Notes under the pieces: model-generated | What the model was told of the DNA's origin: nothing | Database searches by the model: none | Seen by the model: only the letters and a program-made list of their open reading frames with translations | Part shown: piece by piece, positions 22,049 through 34,030 of the stretch | How positions within the stretch are numbered: position 1 is the stretch's first letter | Layout of the letters: each line of letters starts with the position of its first letter | Position numbers and translations under genes: made by a program | Source: Leptasterias polaris | Lineage: Eukaryota; Echinodermata; Asteroidea; Forcipulatida; Asteriidae | Direction of reading: 5' to 3' | Assembly (NCBI GenBank): GCA_037783415.1 | Contig: JAZGTN010000120.1 | Location: 744,001-808,000, forward strand | Length of the DNA: 64,000 nt

Positions 22049-22832
22049 TAACACAATATTACCTCAAGAGAAGATTAACACCATCATTTATTTGCCGTTA
22101 TCAACTTCAAATTGGAATAATTTTGTTGAATAACCTAGCACTTGCTTACCCTCAACCTCTTCTCACCACAAAGTATACAGGCTGCTAACTGAAGGTGTCA
22201 AATTCTGTTACAGTGGCCCATTTGGACTTGATACTTCACAATAATACACAATACAAACAGGATCTTAACCATTTTATACAGTATAATTGCTCCCTAAGGC
22301 TAGATTGTTTGACCATAATACATTGGCCCTTCTGTGTTGCTACCATAGGGTAGTTGCTCACAATGGTGTTACAGCACTATACCAACACCTCTTTTGGGGG
22401 TGCAGGAGTAAGTTCAAATTTCAAAGCAATTTGTTTAAATAATTCAAGTTATTTTTTTAGCTACAATGGATGACAACAATGCTCAATGTGTACTGGTCTT
22501 TTATTTTTCCTTTTAGTTCTTGCAAACTTTGCTCTTCACACTAAGTGTTTGATCTCACCATGATCTCACAGATTAGTGATAAAATCTACATTTGGACATT
22601 GATTTCTGATACGTCATAAAAACACATTATATGAGTTTGTTTCTTCCCTTAGCTGCAGCTCTAATCTAAGCGATTACATAAGAAACTCTGGATCACACTT
22701 GAAATAGAAACTTTGTTTCGTCTGTGACCCACTGGTAGGTCTTTCAGGATACTTTAGGTTCTGTTTTGATTCTGGCACTAGTTTTCAAACTTGTAATGGA
22801 ACCTATACCAAAAGACAAATAGACAATCCATT

Positions 22833-23430
22833 CCACACCAGAAACCTCCCAATTTGCCTCCTATTTGACAAACCCACTTCCCTCTATCCTCCCGTCTCCA
22901 ATCCCTTCCACACCAGAAACCTCCCATTGTGCCTCCCATTAGATGAACCCACTATCCCCCTTTCCTCCTGTCTCCAATCCATTCCACATCAGAAACCTCC
23001 CAATATGCCTCCCATTTGATGAAACCACTATCTCCCTTTCCTCCCCTGTCTCCAATCCATTCCACATCAGAAACCTCCCAATATGCCTCTCATTTGATGA
23101 ACCCACTATCCCTCTTTCCTCCTGTCTCCAATCCTTTCCACATCAGAAACCTCCCAATATGCCTCCCATTTGATGAAACCACTATCTCCCTTTCCTCCCC
23201 TGTCTCCAATCCATTCCACATCAGAAACCTCTCAATATGCCTCCCATTTGATGAACCCAGCATCCCCCTTTCCTCCCCTGTCTCTAATCCATTCCACATC
23301 AGAAACCTCCCAATATGCCTCCCATTTGATGAACCCACTACCCCTCTTTCCTCCTGTCTCCAATCCTTTCCACATCAGAAACCCCAATGTGCCTCCCATT
23401 TGATGAACCCACTATCCCCCCCCCCCCCCA
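22833..23430. repeat. 76-77-bp minisatellite, about 8 copies
   Basis: Units contain CCATTCCACATCAGAAACC, ATGCCTCCCATTTGATGAA and a C/T-rich linker, with the shared ATTTGATGAA-like site every 76-77 bp from about 22861 to 23397. The first two copies are the most diverged and the last ends in a C homopolymer. Open frames in several phases are by-products. Confidence 0.93.
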
Positions 23431-24372
23431 TCCTCCCTGCCTCCATCTCTTCTACATTGGAAACTTCCAGTGATGCATATTAAATTTGGTTGCTTTAATT
23501 AACACAGGCGTACTTAGCAAATCAACTCACCCTTGTAACAGGATTACACGATGGCCAAGCAACAAGATTAACTGGAGACTTACCTGATTACGTATGCCTA
23601 TAGCTTGCAGGGCTACTATAACCTGACACTATGCCCCTTCGCTGTCAACTACAACTTAGTTTTACAATACAAACTATAGGCCTCAATCAAAGGTAGTTTC
23701 CAAACAGAGCCTAATAGATAAGCTGGTGATTTGTTTCTTGTCACTAGTTAATGACTTTTTGAAGCAAGATTATTTTTGGGTTGTAACACCCACTTTGATA
23801 AAAAGTGCTACATATTATTTCATCGGAATTTGTAATTTTGTAAGCTGACGACAGATGTGTACTTGCCAGCTGTATGATAAGACCAATTTAATTTTCTTGA
23901 GTTTGCTGATAAATTCCATACCATAGCAACACCATTCCATAGCAACACCAGTCAAAACAATATCTAACCTTAATGGAAGCCAAAAGGTACGTAACAAAAT
24001 GAGAACGCACAAGTTTCCTGAAGAAAAAATACCCACAAATAACACCTGTTTTTTTAACAGACTTGCCAATTTGATTTTCCAATGCTTGTGTATGGTGTGC
24101 TTTTTGATAAATAGCGGATGGTAATGAACCTTATTCTGCCCAACCAATAATGGGACTGATTGTTCTTTTCATAAATTACATGTTGGTTGTAAACTGAGTG
24201 GTGCCCTGAATGGTGACCTGAGTTTCTGCTTCGTCTCAATCATCTCCCATTCTAGAAATTATGAAATTAAAGATTAAGTTTTGTACAGTTGAACATGAAG
24301 AATGTTACAGCTGAATAAACTAATTTGATAGATTGAGGAACACTGTAACAGAATCCCGATCATCTAAGACCG

Positions 24373-24564
24373 AGACCCAACTTCATAAAGCTGGTGAGCG
24401 CAAAATTTACTAAGCACAAACATATTTTGCTTAGCTAGTTGAAATAACTTTTAAGTCAAAAGGCCATAGTTAACATTGCTGTGACTCATACCCTGTTAAC
24501 TGTTTGCTTAGCAATGAAAATTGCTAAGCATTTTTCTGATTAACAGCTCTATGAAATTTTAACC
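24373..24564. mobile_element. Short inverted-repeat element related to 5471-5592
   Basis: Begins GACCCAACTTCATAAAGCTG and ends ACAGCTCTATGAAATTTTAA, imperfect inverses. Internal TTGCTTAGCAATG-type motifs are repeated in both orientations. No coding capacity. Confidence 0.6.
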
Positions 24565-27120
24565 CTGTGTAAATATTAATGTGAACGCAGCTTTTTACTT
24601 CACACTACCAGCTGTACTAAATATTGACATGGACTATGATAAATATTGTGACTATTTCAATAGGTGTCAATGGTTCAGATCAATCTTCAAGTTGCATCAT
24701 ATTTCTGTATGTTATTGGTCTATCACCTTTTCCCAAGGTGTCAAAATATTTGATCAGGATCATACTTCAATGCAGTTGACAGACATTCAAACTTGTGTAC
24801 ATGTTTCATGTCTAAGGGCTGTAACTTCATTTGCCAAAGCAATTTGGGAAATCTACACAAACAGAATGTCTTTAACCCACTGTTTTAAAATTATGGAACA
24901 TCTTTCGAACAGACAGATATCAAAGTAATTTTGAATTGGAATTCCCACTTATTAATCCAGTGATTCTTAGGAATGTCCCATACTCAAAAATGGCCAGGCA
25001 TTATTTGTAAAGTTCAAATGAATCACTATGAGAAATAGTTCTGCATGCTCATAAATTATTTCATGTTTGCGGAAATTAAATCCAGGAAGAAATAGTTTTA
25101 AAAAGATACCTATGCAGCTGTACCTATGAATAGCCAAATACTCACAAAGAATCTTATTTCTTTAAACTATATTACAATGATTGAAAACTAATTTCATCAT
25201 CCAACATGCACCTTCTGAAATTCCTTTACATCTTTAAAAGGTTTTTCCACAAATAGACTCCAGTTCTTAATCATGGTGCAAATAATCTATGTATAAAACT
25301 TTGCAAACCATTCTACAGCCTGGATATCTGCATACTTCTACAAATCATTACTACATAAGATCAGTCAGGAATAAAAACTCATTGATCCAATATGTTGAAA
25401 GTTGATGAATCATTCAAAGTAAAATGTTCAAAGTAAAATGTTCAAAGGAAAAGTCTACAGGGTAAAGTTCCACCCTTATTTGATTTATTTAAGAAACTGA
25501 AGACACGTTTTATTGTTAATTTTCTGGTTATCAGCCTACATGGGTTCTTCAGTTCCTAAATACAACTGATTCTATCTCATGCATTTATTTGTACTTACAA
25601 TGGTAACAAGTTGTGAATACAGTTTCAATTGACTCGGAGCCTCTCCCCTAATCCAGCGTTGTCCGGTTCTATAATTTATAAAATGGCTGACAATATTCCT
25701 AGATCCTATGCTTACCGTGTAAAAGGGTACAGCCTGGCTGAACAGAAACTTCTACATAGTGTAAGAAAGTATCAGCATGATCCACGCGTCAACAGGAAAG
25801 CTGAATTTAGAATGGACCAATCATACCTCACCGTTCTCTTGCATCATGGAGTCTGGCGAGGAAAAGGATAATTATAGACCATTGGTGGTTTCAATGGGCA
25901 AACAAAATGGCTGATCTGATGCCTGGCTTATACGGATATTAAAAGCCATGTCGTGTGTGACAGTGTGAAGAAAGGAAATACTCAAATTGGATGTACCATC
26001 TTCTTTGTTTCATCTTGTGGAAGAAACCACCAGTACATAATTGGATTAAGGAATAGTGGTATTTACATCCATGTGCCATTATCTGATAGTTCAAAGGTAA
26101 GGAAGTTGTTGATTGTCTGCTGTTTCTTCAATATTACACTCAATGTCTATACATGTACATGTACATTCACCAAAGCTAGTACTAAGGACAGGAACATCAA
26201 AACTTCATGATTGGTCAGTTTCACTTTTACAATGACCAGATTGTCATCACGATTGAAAACATCAGGTGGTTCCAATGTTAACCATTCCTATAAAAAGGGA
26301 ACGTACTTTTTTAAAGAGTAAATTAATTTCCATCCTGTTTTTTAATAAGCATAGCAACATAAAACCTTTAAAATTCAGCAGTCACATTTTAGTTAAATGA
26401 AGAAAGTAGTTCAGTCAAGAAGTCATGGTAGTTCAGTCAACGTTATTTTCAGTTGCAACAATACTAAGTGATTTCAAGAATTGTCCAATTCATATTTTCA
26501 TGCAGTATGGAAATACTTCTCTGTAGGATTGGCCATTGTATGAACTTTATAAACAATGAGGTCTTGAAACTAATTTGTTTTTGATGTGATGATTACCAAT
26601 CCTGTCTTAAATTGTCTTTAAAATGCCATAAATAATACAATGTTGGAAGAAGACATTTACATATGGACCAGTGACAAAGCTGGTAGACTACTAGTGAAAT
26701 GACAAGCCAAACTGGTTCCAATGTTTAGCCAGGATGATCACAAATCCTAAATTGAAGTAAGGTTTAACTTATAGGCCTATGTTTTGTTTAATTACTCATT
26801 GACATTTACTGTAGGTATTTCCTCCCACAAAGATGCATTACTTTTTCAATAACAGACACAATGTAGAGCCTCCACATGTTGTGTAGGGCCTATTAGTCAT
26901 GAGTTAAAACCAGACAGTTTAAGGCCACTTTATCCTAAGGATTTATCAGTGCAATCACACACCCCATGTGTGTTCCTCTCCCTCAGAAAGTTTTTGCTGA
27001 ACAACTTTTTTATAGGATGGTTTTCCTTCCCTCAAAACATTTGTTAAACTTGCATGATAAGCCACAAGTTTTTATTGGATTATGTATTATTATTTGTTGT
27101 CCAACGAATTGATAACGTTG
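24565..27120. other. Non-coding stretch without recognised features
   Basis: AT-rich, with a 15-bp triplet repeat (GTTCAAAGTAAAAT) near 25410-25445. A frame at 25629-25871 has unbiased composition but no recognised domain, flanking splice site or homologous pattern, so it is not called as a gene. Confidence 0.5.
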
Positions 27121-27509
27121 TTAAAGGGTCTGTATACATGTACGTTTGGTAATGACTCTGAAAATTAATGGCAATAAAAACTTACTTGGTAAGAAGTACA
27201 GCAGCTTTGGATAGTATAATGCATTTTGAGAAACTTTTCACTTCGAAGTACTGCGGTTATGGAAAAATATATCACTTTTTATCCCCCAAAAATCTGAGAA
27301 GCGTTACGGCCTTCACGCTTCTCAGATTGTGTATTCCTATAGGGAATATTCTTCCTGCATGGAAATATTTGCTTTTTAGGTGATATCTCAAAAAAGCGAC
27401 CACCTTTTGAAGTGAAATTTTCACAAGTTAGTTTTATGGTATATCTACAATTAAATAGGTTTGAAACAAACAGTAGGCTCCAATTACCAAACGTATACAG
27501 CACCTTTAA
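27121..27509. mobile_element. MITE with TTAAAGG..CTGTATAC ends
   Basis: 389 bp between TTAAAGGGTCTGTATACATG and the inverse CGTATACAGCACCTTTAA. CGTTTGGTAATGACTC and its inverse GCTCCAATTACCAAACG lie just inside. CATAAAAACTTACTTGGTAA-like sequence ties it to the copies at 15.3 and 61.0 kb. A central hairpin (AATCTGAGAAGCG/CGCTTCTCAGATT) is also visible. Confidence 0.88.
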
Positions 27510-28396
27510 TGTTGTTGTTGATATTGTGACTGCTGCTGCTGTTGTTATTGGGGTTTACACGGATATGCACATCTTACCATGATTTAACTTGCAACATTAT
27601 TAATCGAACTGGTGCTTTTAAAATAAATTCAACCACAGGCATTTACAGCCAAAAGAGTTTTCAAACCCAATAACAAAGTATCCTCTCTTATATGTAAATC
27701 AAATCAACACAATTTTAAACTTAATATTAAGTCGAGGACACCACTCGACCTAAGCAAGTAAGCATTAAGTTAATATTCAGGCACTTGATGTAAAAGAATG
27801 AAATTTTGTCTCACTTTGATAAAGTGTTCTTATCTTTGATGGGAACTATGACAAAGTATACATTTAAAGTTCAGTGTTTGGGTAGGGTGTTTGAAGAATG
27901 AAGAATCAGCAATCAGTACAAAGTTAACTCATAACATGTTCTGATTCTCATCATGACTGGACAATCATACGCAAGGTTTCATAATGTATTTGTCACTTCA
28001 ACTTTCCATTTGGACTGGAAGCAAGATCAAATCAGGTCACCACTGTTTGTAAAACTATTGCACACATGAAACCTAAACAAATGATGTAATCTGATATACT
28101 GAATTTTTGAAAAAATAAACTTTGAATTAATTAGTATAAATTGACACCTTAAATGACATCAGACGTCATTTCTAAATTCTTATCCAGGCATAAACTGTAT
28201 TGAGAGTGAGCACTGCTTCAAATTTAGGAAGGGTGGGTCTGACAATCTCCAAATATTTTGACTGCTCAATAGTGAACCTTATCAATTCAAATTTTACTTG
28301 CAAAAATGTATCTTATCTTCATGGATTTCTTTAAAGAGCTATCTTTATCTGAATTTAAGTGATGAAGTTTTTGAAAAAAACATGTACCTGGCACAA

Positions 28397-29272
28397 GATG
28401 AATCTTCACCTTTATGTTGCAGAGACAGGGAGAGGGAGTGTGGATGAATCTTCACCTTTATGTTGCAGAGACAGGGAGAGGGAGTGTGGATGAATCTTCA
28501 CCTTTATGTTGCAGAGACAGGGAGAGGGAGTGTGGATGAATCTTCACCTTTATGTTGCAGAGACAGGGAGAGGGAGTGTGGATGAATCTTCACCTTTATG
28601 TTGCAGAGACAGGGAGAGGGAGTGTGGATGAATCTTCACCTTTATGTTGCAGAGACAGGGAGAGGGAGTGTGGATGAATCTTCACCTTTATGTTGCAGAG
28701 ACAGGGAGAGGGAGTGTGGATGAATCTTCACCTTTATGTTGCAGAGACAGGGAGAGGGAGTGTGGATGAATCTTCACCTTTATGTTGCAGAGACAGGGAG
28801 AGGGAGTGTGCATGAATCTTCACCTTTATGTTGCAGAGACAGGGAGAGGGAGTGTGCATGAATCTTCACCTTTATGTTGCAGAGACAGGGAGAGGGAGTG
28901 TGCATGAATCTTCACCTTTATGTTGCAGAGACAGGGAGAGGGAGTGTGCATGAATCTTCACCTTTATGTTGCAGAGACAGGGAGAGGGAGTGTGCATGAA
29001 TCTTCACCTTTATGTTGCAGAGACAGGGAGAGGGAGTGTGCATGAATCTTCACCTTTATGTTGCAGAGACAGGGAGAGGGAGTGTGCATGAATCTTCACC
29101 TTTATGTTGCAGAGACAGGGAGAGGGAGTGTGCATGAATCTTCACCTTTATGTTGCAGAGACAGGGAGAGGGAGTGTGCATGAATCTTCACCTTTATGTT
29201 GCAGAGACAGGGAGAGGGAGTGTGCATGACTCTTCACCTTTATGTTGCAGAGACAGGGAGAGGGAGTGTGCA
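28397..29272. repeat. 46-bp minisatellite, 19 copies
   Basis: Exact 46-bp spacing of ATGAATCTTCACCTTTATG from 28399 to 29227. Copies are nearly identical apart from one G/C site: the first nine junctions read GTGTGGATG and the rest GTGTGCATG. Each unit contains a pyrimidine-rich tract ending TTGCAG, which resembles a 3' splice site on the plus strand. Confidence 0.97.
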
Positions 29273-29279
29273 CTTAAAA

Positions 29280-30637
29280 TCTTAAGCCATGTTAAATCCC
29301 TGCCAAATACTCTAAGTGTTTGACATTTACAAATGAGATTGAATGAGTTTGCCATACTCTTTATGATTGTGGTGACGTGTGCAATTTCACAGTCGGCTAA
29401 GATGTGTGAAGGACTGCTTTCCCACATTCAGGGAGAGAACCAGGGTGTTTTGTTTTCACTCGTGTACCGGTAACTAAAATATAGGTCAGAGCTACATAAA
29501 TACATATACAATATTTCAAACATTTACAATTATTAAAATAGACACAACTGAAATTATTATTTTAGGGGCCTAGAGCACAACTTATTAAAACTTTTAAGAT
29601 AACAATCACAGTAATTGAACATTTTGTAAACTGACAAAACTACCCCCCCCCCCCTTCCCCATTCCTATATTGACCAAATTTCCACATATGAAATTTTGAG
29701 TAACCATGATGCATGGAAACTTTACTGTTATTGATTTCTTATCATTTATTGTGTAGAAAGTTTCATACAATCTGTTACTTTCTTAAGCTTAAAAAAAAAT
29801 TATCTTAAACTTGTGCAAGTGATAACGTTTTCAAAGGTGTGTTTTTATTTTAGAAAATGTTTTTGACTATTCCAGCAAAACACTGGAAATAAAAAGTGAT
29901 AAGTTCCTGCATGTTATGCCAATTATGGTTTACTTTCAGTTCAGTTACTACTGGTAGGCCTAGGCTCTTATAAATGTAGACCAACTTTTGTATTGTTTTT
30001 TTATTTAACCAAGCTACCAAACAGTAACTCATTTAATTTAACTTATGCAATTTATCACAAAAGAAGTATTTAAGGAATGTAAATAAGATCAATTTCCTGA
30101 TAGTGGGCTATCTAAAAACTAACAAAGGATTCTGTGATTTTTTATTTTTTGTTCACACCTGTCAGACTTTCCCTTTAAAGTCAATAGGAATATTAAGGAC
30201 CTCTATCTGAATGACAAGCAATGAACTTAGTGTCAGCAGAATGATGGAAGCTGAAGAGGGAGTCCAGAGTGTATTTATTTTAGGGGCCATTAGCTAGACC
30301 TCCCCTCCATTCTCTATCACATCAGGCAGGTTGACTACAATCAAATCCCTCAATGAAGGATGAGGTCATTCAATATTGTCATGTACAGTAGCACACAATT
30401 ACATCCGTATCTGGTTTCTAATCCAAATCAACATTCAGTGTAAACAAAAGTTGTTTTTGGTTCCTGGAATTGTTGGATGACTAGTGAGCAGGACCAATTA
30501 GCATGTCATGTCACTACATGTACTACTAGTCCATATTTGAGTGGTTTCTTTTCAACATTGTCATTAGCATAGGAATAGTAATCATTTGGAGCAATAGACC
30601 TTATGTATTGAAATCATCAAGCCACTATCTTAGAGGT
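29280..30637. other. Non-coding stretch without recognised features
   Basis: AT-rich DNA with a C homopolymer near 29643-29654. No array, inverted repeat or coding pattern was seen. Confidence 0.45.
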
Positions 30638-30726
30638 AAATCTGAGGCCGTTACTGACCTGATTTGACTGCCCGGCATCCAAGATGTTTGCCGGGCAATC
30701 AAATCGTGTCAGTAACGCCTCAGATT
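30638..30726. repeat. Near-perfect 39-40-bp-stem inverted repeat (hairpin)
   Basis: The left arm 30638-30677 (AAATCTGAGGCCGTTACTGA ... GACTGCCCGGCA) and the right arm 30688-30726 are inverse copies with only about three differences and a 10-base loop. This is either a very short palindromic element or an RNA-hairpin locus. Confidence 0.85.
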
Positions 30727-30769
30727 TTCTTCATAAATTACACCAAAATGAGCGCGCACATTTTCGTCT

Positions 30770-31110
30770 TAATGTGCTGTCCACAAATGAGCTACAATAA
30801 GTGACAACTGGGGAAAAAATCTCGGCATAAAAACGTGAGTTTCTATTCGAAAAATGATTTCACCTCCTGGAGGTACATGGGCGTAGGGCCAAGGATCGGA
30901 GGAAGTCCAGAGTATTGGCACTATTAATGGGGCTATGACAAACGAACCAATGAAGAACTGGTATGTACGTGTGGTGCACGGGATCAGCCAATGAGCTACC
31001 TTCTTTTGACCTCCAGTCGAGGGTGCCCCACTCAAACTCTATGGAAGCACCAGCGGGACAAGTTGGATAGAATTCTGATTGATCCTTGGGTGTTTTAACT
31101 GGCATTTGGC
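30770..31110. other. GC-richer unique stretch with two CCAATG boxes
   Basis: More GC-rich than its surroundings, with AACCAATGAA near 30945 and AGCCAATGAG near 30986. Overlapping minus-strand frames (88 and 81 codons) cover it but carry no recognised domain. It could be a regulatory stretch or part of an unrecognised repeat. Confidence 0.3.
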
Positions 31111-31837
31111 CTGCTGACTACTGTTATGGGAGAACTATGGCCACCCAATGTTGCCTCATAACATATTGATTCATTTGTTTTACCCAGTACTGCTTCCTAT
31201 ATCCAAAATAATAAAAGAAACACATTTTTTAGGACCTTCAGTTCACTGTGACTATCTTAGTTGTTTTTGTAAGCACAAATTGGAAATACATTGAGTAATG
31301 ATTGATTTATTATTATTATTAATTTTATTATTATTAATTAAGGAACATCACTCTAAAAAAGACACACAATTTAAAACAGACCTACTAGTACTATTTTATT
31401 AAAAGCCTGTACAAAGCATTTATATACCATGACAAATATTACTGCAAGGAACTGATCAAGAAATATTTAATGTGAATGTCGTACTTCTAAGTTCTAGTTC
31501 TAGACTAATTAATAAACTGTGTTTCCCAGACTATCAAAACAAAATGCATTTTTATAGTAAATAACTCGGCCAATAACTCTTCAGTGCCAGCGAACCCCGC
31601 CGTCACACTCGAAATCTGCCAGGGGGAGATTAAACACGGACTACGGCCACAAGTTCAGTAGTCAGTACTCGGACTCCGAGCTGAGTGATTGTATGCGGTG
31701 GGCCTACGACCGAGGTTTACAAGGCTAAGCAGGCCATGTATTTTTGTTTGGGTTTTTAACCACTTGTGATCTTGTTTCACAAAAACGAATGAAAAATTAC
31801 AAAATAGTTTGGAAGTTTAATTATGTGCTATATTTAC

Positions 31838-32000
31838 CTCATTGATGCAGTCCTGATCAACGCAGAATCATGGAGCTACAGTAAAAATGGGCAAAGCCAA
31901 AGGTGATTACATGCTGCAGCAGTCTCCGCTGTAGTTAGCATTAAACAACATTGAACACGTGAATCCCCGCGGTTGTTTTGGTTTAGTTGCTTCAGAGCTG
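31838..32000 (-). other. Candidate non-coding first exon, minus strand
   Basis: The minus strand reads through a GC-richer stretch to CATCAATGAG/gtaaat, a good donor. If real, it could be the 5' exon of the TTL-like gene, with an acceptor just upstream of the ATG at 19368. The upstream boundary is a guess. Confidence 0.3.
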
Positions 32001-32292
32001 TGTGGGTGGCTTGATATTCGAGCGCCCTCTGTCGAGAAGAGTTATTATTTAATTTGGAAAAACAAATAGATAGAGTTCAAGAAAACGCTTTGTTGGGCGC
32101 CTCATGCAAAGGTTTGAGTTCTGATATCATTAGGCCTACACAGGTTGTTTCTTCTATCAAGTTGATGATAACACAAGCATGGTGGAATTGGACCGATTCT
32201 CTCAAATTTCGGATTTATTGTATTGATCTCTATTTTACCATGAGTTATAGAATAATGTGGCCACTCAAAGTCCCACAAAGTCCACAGATGTT

Positions 32293-32662
32293 TTAAAGGC
32301 CGGGCCTGTACACTATATTGGTAAGATCGAAAAACACAAATGTTCACAGATTCACACATAACTTACATGATTTAAAGTAAGTAATGGTAGAAAGAGTTCC
32401 TTAAAATATTTCTGCCTAAAATGCTATCGTTTCTGAGAAATGAGTAAAACAATAGTTTTTATCGCGCGCGATATTTAAACTCGATGTTTGAAAAACAGAA
32501 AACACATAAGGTCTCTTTTCACTATTTTCTCGTGACCTCGATGACCAATTGAGCTCAAATTTTCACAGGTTTGTTATTTCATGTATGTGGTTGATTACAC
32601 AAAACATGAACACTGTCTGTGATTATTTTGTCAGCTCTGCCAATCCTGTATAATACCTTTAA
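32293..32662. mobile_element. MITE, second copy of the 14151-14508 family
   Basis: Bounded by TTAAAGGCCGGGCCTGTACA and the inverse TGTATAATACCTTTAA. It shares GAGAAATGAGTAAAACAATA, CACTATTTTCTCGTGACCTC and AATTTTCACAGGTTTGTTAT with the other members. Confidence 0.85.
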
Positions 32663-33109
32663 GTTGATAAAAGTTCAAACAGATACAAAACAGAAGTGAT
32701 TTAGAAATAAAAAATAATAAACAATTTAATACATAACCCAAACCATAATTATTTGAGAAGTTTGGGTTAAATAAACATCAAAGAATGAAGTTTGACCAAA
32801 ACAATAAAAATAGAGGGTGGGCAGCTGGCAGTCATTCAACCTTCAAAATAAATAGCAATAGCGCCACCTATTGATAAAATTAATATAAACAAAATCCCTA
32901 TAAATAAAATAGTTTATTCCAAACTATAAAAACATTGGGCAAATAGCACTTATAAGATCCTTACATTTTTCGATGTTCATTACAGTTATATAATAATTAT
33001 TATTTCTTATGAAAAATTGATATAAAGTTCTTAAAAATTCTTAAAACTTAAATAGTTAAAAGCAATTGTAAAATGTAAGGGGTAAATGCAAGCTTGATGA
33101 GGGCGCGCC

Positions 33110-33432
33110 ATTTTCATTATTGGGGCCTTTCTCAAACCTCGGCTTACACACGGCGCATCCATGAGCAAGTCAGAGGTCTTCTCCCCGCTGCTGCTGGATC
33201 TCGCGCGCTGAACGAACACAGACTGGTGACTGCTGTCACGCTGCTAGTGTTGTCACGCTGCTGAGTGACCACGACGACGACGACGACGACGGACCGGTTA
33301 GTGTCAGAGCAAGGACTCCGCTGCAGCTAGCTCTCAGTACTAGAAGACCGTTCCTACTCGTCCACAGTTTGAGTTGACTGTGTCAATACTGCAGAAGTCG
33401 TTGCGCTGCTGGACGATCTTATCATTTTACAG
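33110..33432 (+). other. Candidate 5' non-coding exon, plus strand
   Basis: A CpG-rich stretch with an (ACG)n run near 33270-33291 ends at CATTTTACAG/gtgaac, a plausible donor. No long open frame crosses it, so it would be untranslated. The transcript start is unknown. Confidence 0.35.
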
Positions 33433-33532
33433 GTGAACAATCCTCCTTTATCCCCCCCAATTTAACAACTGTATGTACTGATTACATACTAATCCTCGTT
33501 TAGTTGCTGAAAGGCGTTGACGAGTACCAGCA

Positions 33533-33552
33533 TAGATAGATAGATAGATAGA
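33533..33552. repeat. TAGA microsatellite
   Basis: About five tandem copies of TAGA. Confidence 0.9.
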
Positions 33553-33621
33553 ATCTAGTTCATGAGTTTATTGGAGCGCTCCAATCTCCATGATCACACA
33601 TCACATACTTGCTGTTCCCTA

Positions 33622-33795
33622 CCATAAGGTTTATCGCGATTCAGAATCGCAATGGATCATGGGAGGGCAGAGGGGGCAAATGCTACAGTCGGTCGTCGTG
33701 CGCGAGTTCCCGGGTTGCCCCCTTTCACTACACTATCATGCGCGGCAAAACAGCGCCCTCTCTTGGTATTTTGCTATTCGCGATAAACCTTATTG
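33622..33795. mobile_element. Small MITE with AAGGTTTATCGCGA ends
   Basis: 174 bp between CCATAAGGTTTATCGCGA and its inverse TCGCGATAAACCTTATTG (17 of 18 match). No coding capacity. No clear target-site duplication. Confidence 0.8.
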
Positions 33796-33907
33796 ACTGA
33801 CTAAGAATATAAAGGGAGATGTACTAAAATTAAAAAGTCTGAAGTGAAAGGAAATATCATTTGGACCATTTATGGTGCGGTCATGTTGTGTGTGATTAAT
33901 TTTATGG

Positions 33908-34030
33908 TAAAATTTCCGTATCCGACTGCCATTTAAAAAAAATTATTATGAAATATAAAAGGGTATCTTATTTGTTGGGTATGAGTATGACTGAGTGCAA
34001 AAGTGGCAGTCGGATATAAGGGAAATTTTC
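33908..34030. mobile_element. Short palindromic element
   Basis: The left arm AAAATTTCCGTATCCGACTG and the right arm CAGTCGGATATAAGGGAAAT are imperfect inverses enclosing about 70 bp. Confidence 0.6.

Larger units (their letters stand above)
31600..33432. promoter_or_regulatory. Candidate head-to-head promoter region
   Basis: CpG-bearing, GC-richer patches at 31580-31720, 31950-32030 and 33100-33430 contrast with the AT-rich neighbourhood. A minus-strand donor at 31838 and a plus-strand donor at 33432 point away from each other. A MITE (32293-32662) and AT-rich DNA separate the patches. This is inference from composition and splice sites only. Confidence 0.35.

Noticed and set aside
22943..23483. 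Proline/serine-rich frames in several phases
   Set aside because: They are by-products of the C/T-rich 76-bp minisatellite.
25629..25871. 80-codon plus-strand frame with balanced composition
   Set aside because: No recognised domain, splice context or repeat of the pattern elsewhere. It may deserve a homology search but does not support a gene call.
28397..29272. Regular repeats as a CRISPR array
   Set aside because: Units are contiguous with no unique spacers and the genome is eukaryotic. The same holds for the 57-, 95- and 109-bp arrays.
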